From NCBI GenBank assembly GCA_945643635.1, contig CALZFC010000010.1:2128001-2192000 (forward strand): a DNA stretch of 64,000 nt, written 5' to 3'. The translations under genes were made by a program, and so were the position numbers. Positions 1 through 12,559 of this stretch are shown piece after piece. Origin of the DNA: Allodiplogaster sudhausi. Its lineage: Eukaryota > Nematoda > Chromadorea > Rhabditida > Diplogasteridae. The stretch's first letter is position 1; every line of letters begins with the position of its first letter. The notes below the pieces were generated by a model that was given only the letters and a program-made list of their open reading frames with translations, ran no database searches and had not been told where the DNA came from.

Positions 1-645
1 CAGAGAGAGAGAGAGAGGGAGAGAGAGATATGAAAAAAGAAGAAAACATTTAGACAAAGAGAAAGAGAGAGAGAGAGAGAGAACGTAACACAAGCTAAAA
101 AAATACTTATGAAAAAGGAAGTCAAAAAGTCCCTGTCAAACCACCAGAAAGAGAAAAGAGGGGTACAGACTGAGATATCCATATTCGGAAGAAAAAATAA
201 TTTCTAACAATAAAGTTTCCACACTCGTAGAAACATGCATACGTATTATACGCAACGCAGTATATGTACATATATCTACATACATATATGGATATCGTAT
301 GTATGTATGTATGCATCAATCCAGATCTCCCACTCAATTCAGTAATGCCAACAGCTTCGTCTTCCACTCTACCCTTTACTTTTCTCTTTCTCTCTCTCTC
401 TCTCTCTCTGTCTGCTATCTCTCTTTCTTCCTCTCTATTCATCTCTCTTTCTCAATCTGTCTCTCTTCATCGCTTTTCTGTCTGTATTCTTCTCTTCTCC
501 CTCACTCTCTCTCAAGCTCACATCCTCATGAAACAAATGAAGGCTCATGTGAGAATAATCAAGAAATGAACAGCATGTTAGACAGTGATTAGTCATGCTT
601 GAATTTCTAGACAAGACGTAGCTGGCGGTGCAGTCAACACAGTGG

Positions 646-687
<42 letters not shown>

Positions 688-1043
688 ATAGAGAGAGAAG
701 AGAGAAAGAGAGAAAGAAAGCAAGAGAGAAAGAGAGAAAAAAGAAATTGAGATAGTAAGAAAGAGAAGAGAGAAATTGAGAAATTAAGAAAGAGAAAGAG
801 AAATGATGATAGAGAGAAGAGAGGAAGCTGAGAAAGAGAGTAACTGAATCCACGAGGGACTCTAAATTTTCTTGGCCTGGTGTTCGTCTGGGCACGTTAA
901 TTGTAGTAGAATGCGAATCTAAACTTCATTCTCTCAGACGCTCTTTCTCTTCCTCGTACCTCACACCCTCTCTCTCCCTCCCTCTCTTTCTCTTCCATCT
1001 CTCTATTCTCTCCATTCCCATCTCTTCGTTCCTCTCTCTCTCT

Positions 1044-1075
<32 letters not shown>

Positions 1076-1267
1076 GTTTCACCCGGCCTTTCTATTCCCA
1101 TCTCTTTGTCTCTTCTCTTTTTCATATACTTACACAATCTCATTCATTCACTTTTTGCCATCCCCTCTGACCCGTGCTTTTAACTTCCTCGTCTACAACA
1201 CTTTTTTCCTCTTAATTTCTCTTTTTCCACTCCACCGCAACTTTCTCTCTTTCTCTCTCTCACTCTT

Positions 1268-1361
<94 letters not shown>

Positions 1362-2582
1362 CTAGCCACCGTCCTAAAAGGGCATCAGACAATCTATTCA
1401 CTGTTCCTTCCTCCATTTCACTATGAGGACCGCAGAAGAGAAGAAAGAGGAGAGAGAGAGAGAGAGTGGAAGAGAGAATGAGAAAAAGAAAGAGAAAGTG
1501 AGAGAAAAAGAGAGAGAGAAAGAGAGAGAGAGAGGGATAGAGAGAAAGAGAGAAAAAGAGAGAGGGAGAGAAAGTGAGAGAGAAAGAGATAGAAAGAGTG
1601 TGAGAGAGAGACAGAGACACAAAAAGAAGCTTCATGTTGTGTTGTCTTTGTTTTCTTTCCTTGGCTCTTCCTCAAAACACGACTACGAAAAGACGTTGAA
1701 AAGAAAGCATCAGAGCTCTTGGCGAGAACTTAAACTATTTGAAGCAGAAGAAAATGCTTGGCTAGCAGAACGCGGAGTTGTATTTGGGCAAGCATAAAAT
1801 TCGGGCTCTTATCTCTCTCTCTCTGTCTCTCTCACACCCTCTTTATCACATCGCTCTCTCTCTCTCGCTCTTTCTCTCTCCCTCGCTCTTTCTCTCTCCC
1901 TCGCTCTCTCTCTCCCTCGCTCTCGCTCTCTCTCTCTCGCTTTTTCTCTCTCTCCCTCGCTCTTTCTCTCTCCCTCACTCTCTCTCTACTTCTCTCTCCC
2001 TCACTCAGACAACTCTCAAATGGCCCGCTAACGAGGACTTACACGGCAGTGAACCGCAGCGAAATCCGAAACACCGTCTAGTACGAGTGGCTTTTTGTCA
2101 CGTGAGTAATATGCACATTTTTGCACGTTTTTTGTGATTCATTAGGAAGCATTGATGAAAGCATAGAAACGACTTGGGACATATGGGTGTAAAATAAAAA
2201 TAAAAAGAAGAAAAAAAACATTCCAGTTCTCTTAGGAAGCGTGTGAAGAGAAATGCAAGTTCTAAATATATCTTATTCGTACATAGGTAGTATATTCCCA
2301 AAGGCACGAACGCCTTCTCTCTCTCTACTCTCTTTCTCACTCTCTCTTTAGCTCTCTCTCTTACTCTCTCTGCTCTCTTTCTCTCGCTCCTTTTTTCTCT
2401 CTTTCTTTCTCTCTCGCTCTCTCCATCTTTCTCTCTCTCTTTCTCTCTCTAATCACTTTCCTCTGTCATCCTCTCGTAAAGCATGAGCTCGCACTTAGAT
2501 TCGATGTGCGGGTGAAACCAATGATGAGGGAGGACGAATGTTCTCTCAACATCGACTCTCTCTCTTCCTCTCTCGTTTTCTT

Positions 2583-2631
<49 letters not shown>

Positions 2632-3521
2632 AGCTCTCTGTCTCTCTCTCTGCTCTCTCTCTCTCTCTCTTTCTCTCTGCTCTCTCTCTCTGCTCTCACT
2701 CTCTGTCTTCTCTCCTGTGTCATCTCTTCCAATCTCAGAAAGCGGGTGGAAAGTTCCATTTGGCCAGTATCGCCTCGGGCACAGAGTTGCTAGCGGCCTT
2801 CAACAAGCGTACTGTGCGAAGATACGTTTCACTCTCTCTTTCTCTCTATCTCTCTTCCTCTTTCTCTCTCTCTCCCTCTCTCTTCCTCTCTTCTTCTCTC
2901 TTTCTCCATCTCTCTCTCACTCGCTCTCTCTTTCTCTTTCCCTATCGCTCTCTCTCTCTCCCTCTCTCTCTCGTTCCCCTCTTGCAAACTTTCCCCTCTG
3001 CATCATCTTCTATTCTCGGAAGTCCTTCCCACTTCCCGTCTCATCCTTGTCCTCGTCCACCATTCTTGCCACTTACATTAGCAATTGACTCCTCTCGTCA
3101 CTCTCTCCCTCTCTCTCTCAGCCTCTCGCAGTCTCCTCCTTCTCCACTCTCTCTTTCTCCCCTTTCTCTCTTGGTGTCTCACTCTCCTCTCACTCCGCGC
3201 TCTCTCGCCTTCTTACTCTGTCTGTCTCACATCGCATTCTCTCCCTCTCTATATCGCTCACTCTCCCCACATCTCTAACACTGTTTAGTTTCTCTCTCTC
3301 TCTTCATTTCTCTCTCTCTCTCTATCTCTCTCTGACCCCTACATCATTACTCACTGATACTGAGGACACCACATATCCCACGTAGTCACACGCTAGAACC
3401 ATCGCATTGAAGAAATCAGGAGAATGTAGACTGCTGATGCGATACAGAAGGAAAATGAAAGAGAGAGGGAGAGAGAGAAAGGGAAGAGAGGAAGATAAAG
3501 AGAGAGAGAAAGAGAGAAGAG

Positions 3522-3553
<32 letters not shown>

Positions 3554-3784
3554 AAGGGAGACAGAAAGGCAGGCTAGAGAGCGACAGTATTTGGCAGAAA
3601 TTTAAAAATGGAAGAGAAAAAGAAAAAGATTGTGAAGAGCGAAGAACGAGGAGATGACAATTGTTTATAGGCTCGGATGAGTCGCCTTTCTTATTTGGTC
3701 TCTCATTTTCTCTCTTTTCCCTCCTCATCTCTCGTCTTTCTCTTTCTCTTTCTCTCTCTCTCCTCTTTTCCCTCCTCATCTCTC

Positions 3785-3833
<49 letters not shown>

Positions 3834-3988
3834 CCGACTCCTAAGGATAGCCAATTTTGACACGCGATCGGCCAGCAGCCAATGTCGCCAAACCGCAATG
3901 TGCCATTGAGGCCTGATTCAAACTCAAAATAGAGAGAGGGAGAGAGAGAAGAGAGAGAAGAGAGAAAGAGAGAAAAAGAGAGAGAGAA

Positions 3989-4037
<49 letters not shown>

Positions 4038-4060
4038 AGGGAGAAGGGAGAGAAAGAAAG
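1..4060. repeat. GA/CT microsatellite field
   Basis: Dinucleotide-rich purine or pyrimidine tracts alternate in orientation. GA blocks lie near 1-85, 648-840, 1437-1625, 3455-3570 and 3930-4060. CT blocks lie near 370-520, 920-1080, 1240-1365, 1810-2005, 2310-2460, 2560-2715, 2830-2985, 3095-3340 and 3690-3835. Short unique sequences of 50-200 bp separate them. Long reading frames here are Ser/Leu or Arg/Glu runs read through the repeats; I see no protein-coding signal. Confidence 0.9.
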
Positions 4061-4589
4061 GAGAACAATGAGTGCCTTCCTCATCGAGCCGTCCGTCCTT
4101 GGCCAACAAGGAACAAGAATGAGTGAATGTGACAACGAAAATAAAATATTAAAAAAAGAATAAAAGTTCAATATTATCTGAAAAGACCGTCTAATTTGCA
4201 TAAAATTGTTAATTAAATTCTCTATAACATTTTGTGCCGATAATATTCTATAAAGCACAAAAAATATATTTATTATGTACATACATATAGTTATGTACAT
4301 GAAATTGAGCAGGATAGAGACGGGTAAAAGCCCTGATTCAGGTGTGCAGCCAAGACGGCAAGGCACAGAAATTGACCCACGGAATGAATGATGAAGCACA
4401 GTAAACACCACATCTCAAGTCGACTTCAAGAAAATCGAAAAAGTTAGGTTCAATAATCCGGTCGTGCAAGAAAATGGCTTATGGTTAGATTGCAATGGCC
4501 TCATATAAGCGTTATGCACCTATGTACATACATACATAAATAGTAGTATGTTTTTGTCATCCTAGCTTTTCGCCATGATGTAATAAAGT

Positions 4590-4596
4590 GTCCCGT

Positions 4597-4627
<31 letters not shown>

Positions 4628-5775
4628 CAAGGAAGCTAGAGAGCGGCCAGAGAGATAGAACGGGAGACAGAAAGAGAGAGAGAGAGAAAGAGAGAGAGAG
4701 AAAGGAAGAGGCTGCTGGGGGACATGAGGGGGCAGTACCAAGAGACAGAAATGCGAAAAGAGAAGGGAAAGAAAAAGAGGAAGACAAAGGGGAAGAAAAA
4801 GAGAATGAGAAAGAGAATAAGAAAGTATTATTAAGGCGGTGGGAAACTGAGGATAAATGGACACGCCACATGTACAAATATTCAGTTACACGGTCCAAGT
4901 TTGGCTGCTTTGGCCCGGGTGGTGAGTGAGGCAGGCAGGCTTCCATCTATCTGGGAACGAATGAATATCCGAGATCTCTTCCGGGCATGGATATTCAAAT
5001 TTCTTGTCGACAAACAGAAAAATGCCGCGAGGAACTCGTATAAAAAGAAAAAAAAACGAAGGGGGAAAGAGAAAAGGAACTTCTCGCACTCGAATGGGCT
5101 AAAGTTATGCGAGTCGCCTACTCCTCCTCTTCTTCCTCTAATAATTTCCACAGCAATCAGCATTCTAGCATAATAGATATCTCCATTTATTCCTCATATT
5201 CTTCTTTAGAAATCTATAAAAAAAAATGTCTCTTAATTTAGCCCATTTAATTTTTATTTTATTAAAAAAAATTGATTTAAAGTAGCCCATTTTTTCCACT
5301 TCCATAGGCTTAGTCAAATACTTGGCCATTCCAGAATAAATAAGTCTACAAAATGAGGTAATAGAAAATTTTTGACTAAATACATAAAAAAAACTACTCT
5401 TTTACATTGGAGCAGCGACCAAGTGTGGACAGTTGACCAGGCTCGACAGCTGATAATTTTTTTTGACTCTCAACAAATGAGGAATTCCATGACGAATCGC
5501 CATGGGTAACAACAGCAATAATCACGGGGCTAAGGAAAGGAAAAGGAAGGCGTAATATATGTACATTCCATCATAATAGAACCGTAAAAGAATGCCCAAG
5601 AGTGGCAAGATAAAAATAAGAAGCAAAAATCATAATAGTTTGTGCATTCTGCCATAGTCAACATGTGTGAATGTGCGCCAGTAAGAGTGAGGAAAGAAGA
5701 CCAGAAAACTACCGAGACATTCTGGAGTAGAAACTCATGCTGTGCAACAATGGTATGCCTTCTTTTCACACACGG
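4590..5775 (+). repeat. Left arm of a distant inverted repeat
   Basis: This block matches the reverse complement of about 62,810-63,830, interrupted by small indels. Matching landmarks, in order, are the GA tract with GGCTGCTGGGGGACATGAGG, the CACATGTACAAATATTC segment, CTTGTCGACAAACAG, the CCCATTTTTTCCACT segment, GGCCATTCCAGAATA, GCAGCGACCAAGTGTG and ATGAGTTTCTACTCCAG in reverse complement. No convincing gene was seen in it. It is one of several mirrored pairs showing that the two halves of the window are inverted duplicates. Confidence 0.8.
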
Positions 5776-6019
5776 CTCTGTCTATACTAAAATTGTAGTC
5801 AAGCCAAAGAACAACAGTAGAAGAAAATTATGGCAACAGCTGAAAATATGTTTAGCACGCCTCAAGCAAAAAATTGTCTAGACTTCCGGGAAATATATTT
5901 TGTAGATCATGAAGGAGTGACAAAATTTTGATGGCATTTATTAAAGCTCATATAAATTTGCTAATGTTCAACGAATCTCAGATGGAATTTTTTCTGGTAA
6001 AGACCTCATTTACGCCTGT

Positions 6020-6860
6020 CTCCCCTCTTTCTCCCTTCCACTCCTTCTCTCTCTTCCTCTCTCTCTCTCTCTCTCGCATTCTCTCACTCTCGCTTTTAGC
6101 GGCGAAGAAAATTAATGGCTATTAATACAGCTTGAACGTACATCAAAAGCATGACATTCCGGGGATATTGCATTTTCTCTCTCTCTATTTATTTCTGTTT
6201 CACACTCTCTTCATCACATATTCTTTAAATATTTTCAATATCTTTCTATCTCTGAACTTCCTGGCTCAGTCTCACTCTCTCGGTCTCTCTTTCTCGATCT
6301 CGATCTCTCTCACTCTTTCACACTCACTCTCTCTCTCCTTTTTCTTCATTCGACTCTTTGCTCTCTTTCAGGAAGATATGAATGAGCCTGAATCTCTGCA
6401 TTTAATTTTGGCGGTGCCATTAGCATGAGCACGAACGCCTCTTAAAGAGAAGAGACAAGAAATGAAAAGGTGGGAGAGCGAGAGATAGAGAGAGAGAGAG
6501 GGAGATGGAACAGTGAGAGAAAAAAGTGAGAGAGAGATAGAGAGAGATGGAAGAGTGTGTGAGAGAGATGGGAGAGTGAGAGAAAGAAAGGGAGAGAATG
6601 AGAAAGATGGAAAGATTATGGGGAGAACAAGAGACAGCGAGGCAGAAAGAAAGAGGAACACGAGAGGGAAAGTAAATAGAGCTTGAGAGTTAAAGAGAAA
6701 GAAAGGCAGAGAAATATAGAGAAAGTTACAAGAAAGAGTGCGACTTGTTTTCTCGATGAAATCTTTTTCCTTGGCCCTACCAAGGAAAAAATAGTTCGCT
6801 TTCTCTCTCAATATTTCTCTCTCTCTCTCTCTCTTCCTATCTCTCGCTTTCTCTATATCG
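6020..6860. repeat. CT/GA microsatellite block
   Basis: CT tracts at about 6,020-6,100, 6,170-6,340 and 6,800-6,860 flank a GA tract at 6,475-6,715. They are separated by unique pieces such as 6,365-6,450 and 6,720-6,800. No coding signal was seen. Confidence 0.85.
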
Positions 6861-7289
6861 CTTCTCACAGTTCTCTATTTTTCTACACAGCAAATTATCT
6901 CAACCACCTCGCTATCATCTTTTTGCACCTTGTATGCTGACACCCAGTGGTCTTCTTTTTGTTTCTTGTTGCCTTTTCTTGTTTTTCTATTTTGTTTCTC
7001 GCCTTCAATTGCGTCGAGGCGTCCCGTTAAATGCATAATTGTATTGTTTCCCCTTTTCGACTACTGGAGAAGAGTTCGTTGCAGGTAGTCCGCGATAAGA
7101 TTACATTGACCTCGAGAGTCGAGGAATGCTCCGCCTTCGTGTTCCACGCCTGCATCGAGGTAGATCAATTTGAGTGGTCAGAACGAAGACATATTTTTCG
7201 TTGTAAATGGTGCATTCCATCGTCCTTCTTTTGTTGACAAAGTATGAGCGATTGATAAAATTTTTATAAAACTGGGCATGGGTGATGTT

Positions 7290-7700
7290 TACATAATACA
7301 TTTCAATTCTCTCCAAGATGGGCAGGTGAATCATTTGGAAGGAATGCTGAAAAGGAAAGGTGATGGATCATTAACTTGAGAAGCATTCTCGGAGGAAAGA
7401 AACAGTAGCTTGTTATTGCTCTCTTTCTCGACTTTTCTTTTTTCGGTGATATGTACGCTGACAATCTTAAACCGATTTCAAGCGGTTGATTTATGAACTT
7501 CCTCGTCATTTGTCTTTTTGTTCATTTGATACAGCTTATTCTTATGTTTTCTTTTCTCTTTGGACTTGTCTTCTCCATTCCTTCCCGTTTTTATCTATTT
7601 CAGCCTTGCATGACCAGTCGGTCCAATTTTATTTTAATTTGAACTTTGGCAGGGTATCTCTCCCTAGATTTCTTACTCTAATACTCTCTCTTATTTGCAT
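7290..7700 (+). pseudogene. Decayed upstream region of an ET-like gene copy
   Basis: The segment with ATGGGCAGGTGAATCA (7,318 on), the run to TTTTTTCGGTGATATG, and TCATTTGTCTTTTTGTTCATTTGA (7,506 on, cited only as a landmark) are repeated at 13,280-13,490 ahead of an intact gene. The stretch 7,600-7,670, with TTTATTTTAATTTGAAC, matches the sequence just before the signal-peptide exons at 9,351 and 16,745. Here the signal-peptide exon itself is not readable, so this is a relic of a family copy. Confidence 0.55.
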
Positions 7701-8290
7701 ATCTTTATTCATGTATGAACATTAGGTAATTGATACGATTACAATGGAATGGAATATTTAAAAATAATTATTATAATTATTGCATTCAAGTAATCGAATA
7801 ATGATAATAATGATCATAAAAGTGATTTGTTCTAAACAAACTAATTGTAAGAAAAAAATCTAAATTTCTTGAGTTCCCAACGGCGGCCGTGGTTGGAGGA
7901 TTCGCGGGACTTACATTTCTCCTATGAAATGCAATATGTTTATCGTTTAATTGTTTTCTTTTTTTAAATCTGTTTTAGAGATGAAAAGTACCAATTGATT
8001 GTAATTGAACATACTTTAGTAGGAATCGGTTTATGGAACCATGTTATCCTGTGTCAAAGTGTTGGTACGCAATTTGGACAAGCGTATTTATTCCTTTTTT
8101 CTAGCATTTTATTCAGCAACTACCAATTTCTATAAAACGGATATGTATAGTGATTTAGGTGTAAAAGAAGGCTGCATTTCGATGGAGACGGCGCAGTCAA
8201 TACATCTTATTCATGAAAATACTCTCGAATTTTCCAATACGTGAACGTTTCTACGTGGAATCTTTAAAAAAACTATCAAATTTGCAAAAT
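7700..8290. other. AT-rich gap, no gene seen
   Basis: AT-rich sequence. I see no exon, splice-bounded reading frame or RNA gene. The only distinctive piece is a GC-rich patch near 7,880-7,910. Confidence 0.5.
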
Positions 8291-8490
8291 TGAAAGTTCT
8301 GCGAAAAGTGCTGATAAACTGTTATTTTTTGATCTTCCATAGTCATGAAATATTGAACTTTCCCTGTTGCCGATCTCATTATGAGAACGCTGAAGTGCAT
8401 TCGCGACCGTATAAAAGCGGCTGATTTGTCCATTTCCTCATCATTCTTCCGATTGTTCTCCTCGAGGAATCACCTGAAGTCAACTTACTA
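8290..8490 (+). promoter_or_regulatory. Family promoter module, copy 1
   Basis: TATAAAAG lies at 8,410-8,417. About 110 bp upstream, GCGAAAAGTGCTGATAAA begins a block that continues through CATGAAATATTGAACTTTCC. Downstream come GCGGCTGATTTGT and ATTCTTCCGATTGTTCTCC. The same order and spacing recur at 16,450-16,620 (plus), 48,775-48,965 (minus) and 58,915-59,140 (minus). TATA position and conservation make it a core promoter plus upstream element. Its own gene body would be the decayed copy at 9,351. Confidence 0.7.
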
Positions 8491-9290
8491 CTGAGGGTAC
8501 TTTCCCCTTCACGGTTCCCTTTTACCATCACTTCCTCATTTCACTCTTAACTTCCCCGTCTTCCATTTAATTTTTTTTCTCTTTTATCATTCCCTTTCTT
8601 TCGACTATCTTTCGGCGATACGCCGGCGGGCTCAAATTGAATAAAAAATATATATAATAAAAAATAAAATTGAAAAGACTCATTCATTTGCTTTCCCTTC
8701 GTTCTTCTATTTGTTCACTTAAAGGAGGGCGATCACCGAAAAATCGTTCACGAGATATGAGACATTTTACGTATTTTCGAATAGTTTTCAGCTTATAGAT
8801 AAAGGATATGCACATGAAAGACCACAAAAGAGTTTCACATTCAAGTAAATGAATATGAAAGTGCAACTTTTGAATCAAATTCATATTGGTGTCTCATTGT
8901 AAAAATGTGGTGTATACAGTAACTAGGGCACATTTACCATAGCGGGAAGATAAAATTTACAAAGACATTGCGACTTTGACTTTTTTGTGAGCTTAATAAA
9001 GTTTTTGTGTTCGTTTTTTTCTGTAAAACCTTTTAGCAAGAACAAAACAACATCAAAATAGTCAATCAGAATTAACATCCCGCTTTGGAAAAAAAAACAA
9101 TGCATTTGTCAGCAAGTGTCACGCTCTTACCGTACATTTTAGTTTGCTCCGATGGACTCGAGATTTTTGCATATTTGAACGCATATTAGTAAATTTTCGG
9201 TGATCGCCCTTCTTTAAAAGCTTCTTCCTGGAATGTCTTTCCCCTTGAACCTGCTTTCCTTTTTTCTTCACCTTGTAACCCTCGAAGCCT
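8490..9290. other. Leader and gap region
   Basis: The interval 8,490-8,600 is C/T-rich leader sequence shared with 38,430-38,600. From about 8,640 to 9,290 I see AT-rich sequence with no convincing exon. Confidence 0.4.
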
Positions 9291-9350
9291 TGCATGAATT
9301 TTCCCTTATATTGAACTTTAATTTGAACTCTGGCAGAGCAATCTGATTGA

Positions 9351-10295
9351 ATGATTCTCCTCTCCTCTCTTCTGCTCCTCTCCCTTCCACTACTCCCGCC
9401 GCTCGGACTCGCCAATGCTGAAACCGAAACGGCAAGTCGAAGAAAAGGCTATTTCAAGTCAAAGATATCGATCAGGACAATTTTACTATGCTGTGTAAAA
9501 CAATTAATTTACTTAATCGAATCGCTGTCAAATGTGTGAATGCGGTTAAGTTCCTACTAAAAAAAGTTTTGTGCCTTCTATGCTGACGCAGCCAGCCTCC
9601 AGCCTACAAAACGAACAAAAATTTCGGCTATTATTAAGAATGGTTAGATAGAAATATTTATGACCGCACAAATAACTGACCAATAAAATAATAAAAAAAG
9701 TGACTTCTCGCTTTCAGCACAATTGCCTGAACAGCTCCTCTCCAATTGTTTGCATGGGTTCCTCCGTCTGCCACACCCAGCCAGATCTTCTTCGATATCG
9801 TGTAGCGCAACCAGAACAATCACACTGGATTGGGATGTGTTTACAAGTTGCCGTAGGAAGGAATCAAGGACGGATGTCGCGTGTTCATTATTGCATTTAT
9901 TATGTCTTTTTAATAAATGAAAATTCAATTAAAATATATTTATAAATATTGAGTGAAACATTTCCAGGTCGAGCCTTTCACCATCGATTGCCCGGTCTTC
10001 GAGTGCTTCTGCTCAATCGAGATTGGCAACACAGTTGCAACAACCTGAATGAGGTTCGGGTGAAGAAGTTAACGCGATATACATATATTGCATTTATTAC
10101 TATTTATTACATTCACAAATGACCTCACGCGAGAAAATGGAAAAAAATATTGGAGACAGAACTGTACTTTAATGTTCGTTTGTAGCCTAAGAATGCGCAA
10201 CCGAAAACAAATTGGTATCGCACAAGTTTCAAGCTTCTAGCGACAGTGGAGGATGCGCAAACAACTCCGGCCACGCCAGCAACCGCGGTTGGCTT
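9351..10295 (+). pseudogene. Decayed eight-cysteine (ET-like) secreted protein
   Basis: Exon 1 (9,351-9,431) encodes a signal peptide, MILLSSLLLLSLPLL, followed by ANAETET. Its donor is GCAAGT where the paralogue at 16,745 has GTTAGT. Parts of a B-type module follow: HNCLNSSSPIVCMGSSVCH (about 9,715-9,772), whose frame then breaks; VEPFTIDCPVFECFC from 9,968, which shifts frame before the expected CNNLNE; and a tail exon from 10,178 with NWYRTSFKLLATVE and a Thr/Pro/Ala stretch. The order matches the exon triplets at 17.6-19.6 kb. At least two frameshifts make it a pseudogene. Confidence 0.75.
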
Positions 10296-10669
10296 GATTA
10301 AATATTTTTATTATTGTTTTCCCACAACCGGGGCAGTGGTTGGCCACTTCCGAAATATTCTGGAAAATTCCACATCCCGGGACCGAAGTCGGTTCTTTCC
10401 GGAACCTTCTCGCACTTTTCCAGGACCCAGGGCAGAGGTTGCCCCCCTTTTAATTGTTGTGGGAAATTCCACAACCAGTGACAGAAATTAGAAACTCAGT
10501 GCGAAATTCGCAACGCTCGTAGTTGTTTTTACCGTTTGGATACCTCAAAGTTGGGTAATCAAGCCGGAGGGAGCATGGAAGGTTCCAAAAAACCGTTACA
10601 TAGCCACGCTTAGCGCTTTATTATTAGTAAGATAAGATAGTCATTATTTCAATGTCAAACATAAATCTG

Positions 10670-10990
10670 TTACATCTTCTGGATCGGCTTCAGGCAGAGG
10701 CAGTGGCGAAGGAGAACTCTACGACTCTTCCGCCCACAACGACGCCCGATCCGAATGTTGGCTTTTGATTTGTTTACTCGACCACATATAACTGATATAA
10801 AAATACTTGTTTGGCTAAATAAGAGAAACCATCTTCTGTTTCGTGACTTGTTTCGAAGATGAAAAGTTCAGACGACTTCCGCCTCTTGCAACGCGTTCTT
10901 CCTCGGCAGCCCTGCCCGAATGGTGCTTCTCCTTCTGGCTGGCCCCGCCTTCGCTCTTTCATTCTCTCCTGCGGAATAGGCAGTGCCCAG
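10670..10990 (+). repeat. Dispersed module R, copy 1 (left part)
   Basis: It begins with a copy of the Thr/Pro tail exon (about 10,684-10,768, ending TDPNVGF-type then TGA) and continues through a short frame with MVLLLLAGPAFALSFSPAE (10,919-10,978). The same arrangement recurs at 14.28-15.2, 37.08-37.6, 51.84-52.59 (minus) and 56.15-56.72 kb (minus). Element 10,991-12,559 interrupts this copy. Its continuation resumes at 12,560. Confidence 0.7.
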
Positions 10991-12559
10991 CCGCCGTAGT
11001 AAAGTGTCGCTTTTTGAGGGGTAATCCTCAAGATGTTACCCATGAGGATAATGTGTCTGAATCTTTGGCATGAGCGTGCTCTCTCGAACTGTCTAGCATG
11101 CCACCATTGTTTACCCTCATGGGTAATGGCATGGAAAAGGTTGTGGGGTAATGTTTGGGTAACGAGGACAGACCGAGAGAGCATGCAATTCTTGGAGACG
11201 AGGTCAACCTCATGTGTAAAATGGTTATGCCAATACGCATTGGCATAACCGTTTTTACCTTTCATCGTCCAGCGCCAAATTACGAATATAGTATTTGTGG
11301 TAAAAGTAACGGCGTACTGTCCGGAACCATGAGAGATGAAACAGTTAAGTATATGATGCTTTATTGTTATCGTGAATTGTTGTTGTTGTTTTTGATAACC
11401 ATGCGGGTTCTCATTACTTTTGCGCCTAATTATATGCCAATTACGCTTGAGATACGAACGGAGAGCGAGTCAACCGGCGCGTTTGGCTCGGTGCTACAAT
11501 CAGCGCAGCACAGCGAAGACCTCCTCGTACTCGTTCTCATCGCTCCATCTCGAGTCGCTGTAGCTTTGCCGCCTCGCCTCGTCTCTTCCTCCAGCGAACT
11601 GCACCGAAGGCACTGCTCAGGCATCTCAAGGAGCTCAATCAGATGTGTGTGTAGTCTATGTTTTGCTTCAATTTTAGATGATTGGGTTATTTTGTTGTTA
11701 TTTGGAGTATTCTTTTTTATTCTGCGTGTTTTATTCCGCGACGCGTGGCGATGCAGCCGGGACGACCGCAAGGGCTCCATTCTCACTTGCCAAGACTGCA
11801 GCTTGATCGTCCACTTTGGCTGTACATCCACGAAGTAAGACAGCAAGTCGCCCTTCTTCTTTGCATAAAAGAAACACGAAGCTCGCATCACTTCCTTGCG
11901 AATCATAAGGGTTTCATCATTCCTGTTGGATTGTCTACTCGAATCGTGATTCCTTCATTATTCCTTATTTTAAATGGAAATACCTGTTATTTCTTTGGTA
12001 GAGGCAAATCTTGCGGTTTTTAACTAGTTCTTGTGCAATAATGCGACTTTACTATTGGATATTCCTTGTAATTTGGTTGGCAGTGATTGCATGGTGAATG
12101 TTCATCTTGATATCCAAACAAATACCTAATTTTAGTCTGTATTATAAGGGATGCTGTTGAATTACAATGCCTGTGATCTGTTCTTGTATTGCTGTTGCTC
12201 CGTTCGCTTGGGAATTTTCATTCACTGTTAGATAACATTCTTGTTATAAAAAGCTATTTTGACATTGTAATCATCAAAGAGCAGCAGTCAGCAAATCACG
12301 AGGGCTTCGAGAATGGTGGGATAGTTGTAGTCCGCGTCGTAATTGTCCCAAATGGGAGCGACAGTAGAATGGAGATGAAGCAGGAATGGAGCAGGGATAA
12401 TTGACAACAGCAGAAAAAAGATACGAAAGGGAAAGATAGCATCTTTCAGCTGAGATTACCCTCAGGATAATGTCCGGCGAAACTAAGTGGTAATGGTTTT
12501 ACCCTCATGGGTAACAAACTCAGAATTACCCCTCAAAAAGTGACACTTTACTACGACGG
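10991..12559. mobile_element. TIR element with 3-bp target duplication
   Basis: The left end (10,991) begins CCGCCGTAGTAAAGTGTC and the right end (12,559) is the inverted counterpart, with two mismatches over about 34 bp including TTTTTGAGGGGTAAT. CAG flanks both ends (10,988-10,990 and 12,560-12,562). Paralogous module R copies at 14.8, 37.2, 52.3 and 56.4 kb run through the same point without it, which supports insertion. Inside lies a perfect 12-bp hairpin (11,223-11,250). A reading frame over 11,155-11,838 on plus contains WRCSRDDRKGSILTCQDC, which I do not recognise. No transposase was identified, so it is probably non-autonomous. The superfamily is not assigned. Confidence 0.75.

Noticed and set aside
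264..3863. Many overlapping frames rich in Ser-Leu or Arg-Glu
   Set aside because: They are readings of CT/GA dinucleotide repeats; frames exist on both strands and lack splice or start context.
11155..11838. 227-codon frame in the TIR element as its transposase
   Set aside because: No recognisable catalytic motif; overlaps an equally long minus-strand frame and the hairpin.
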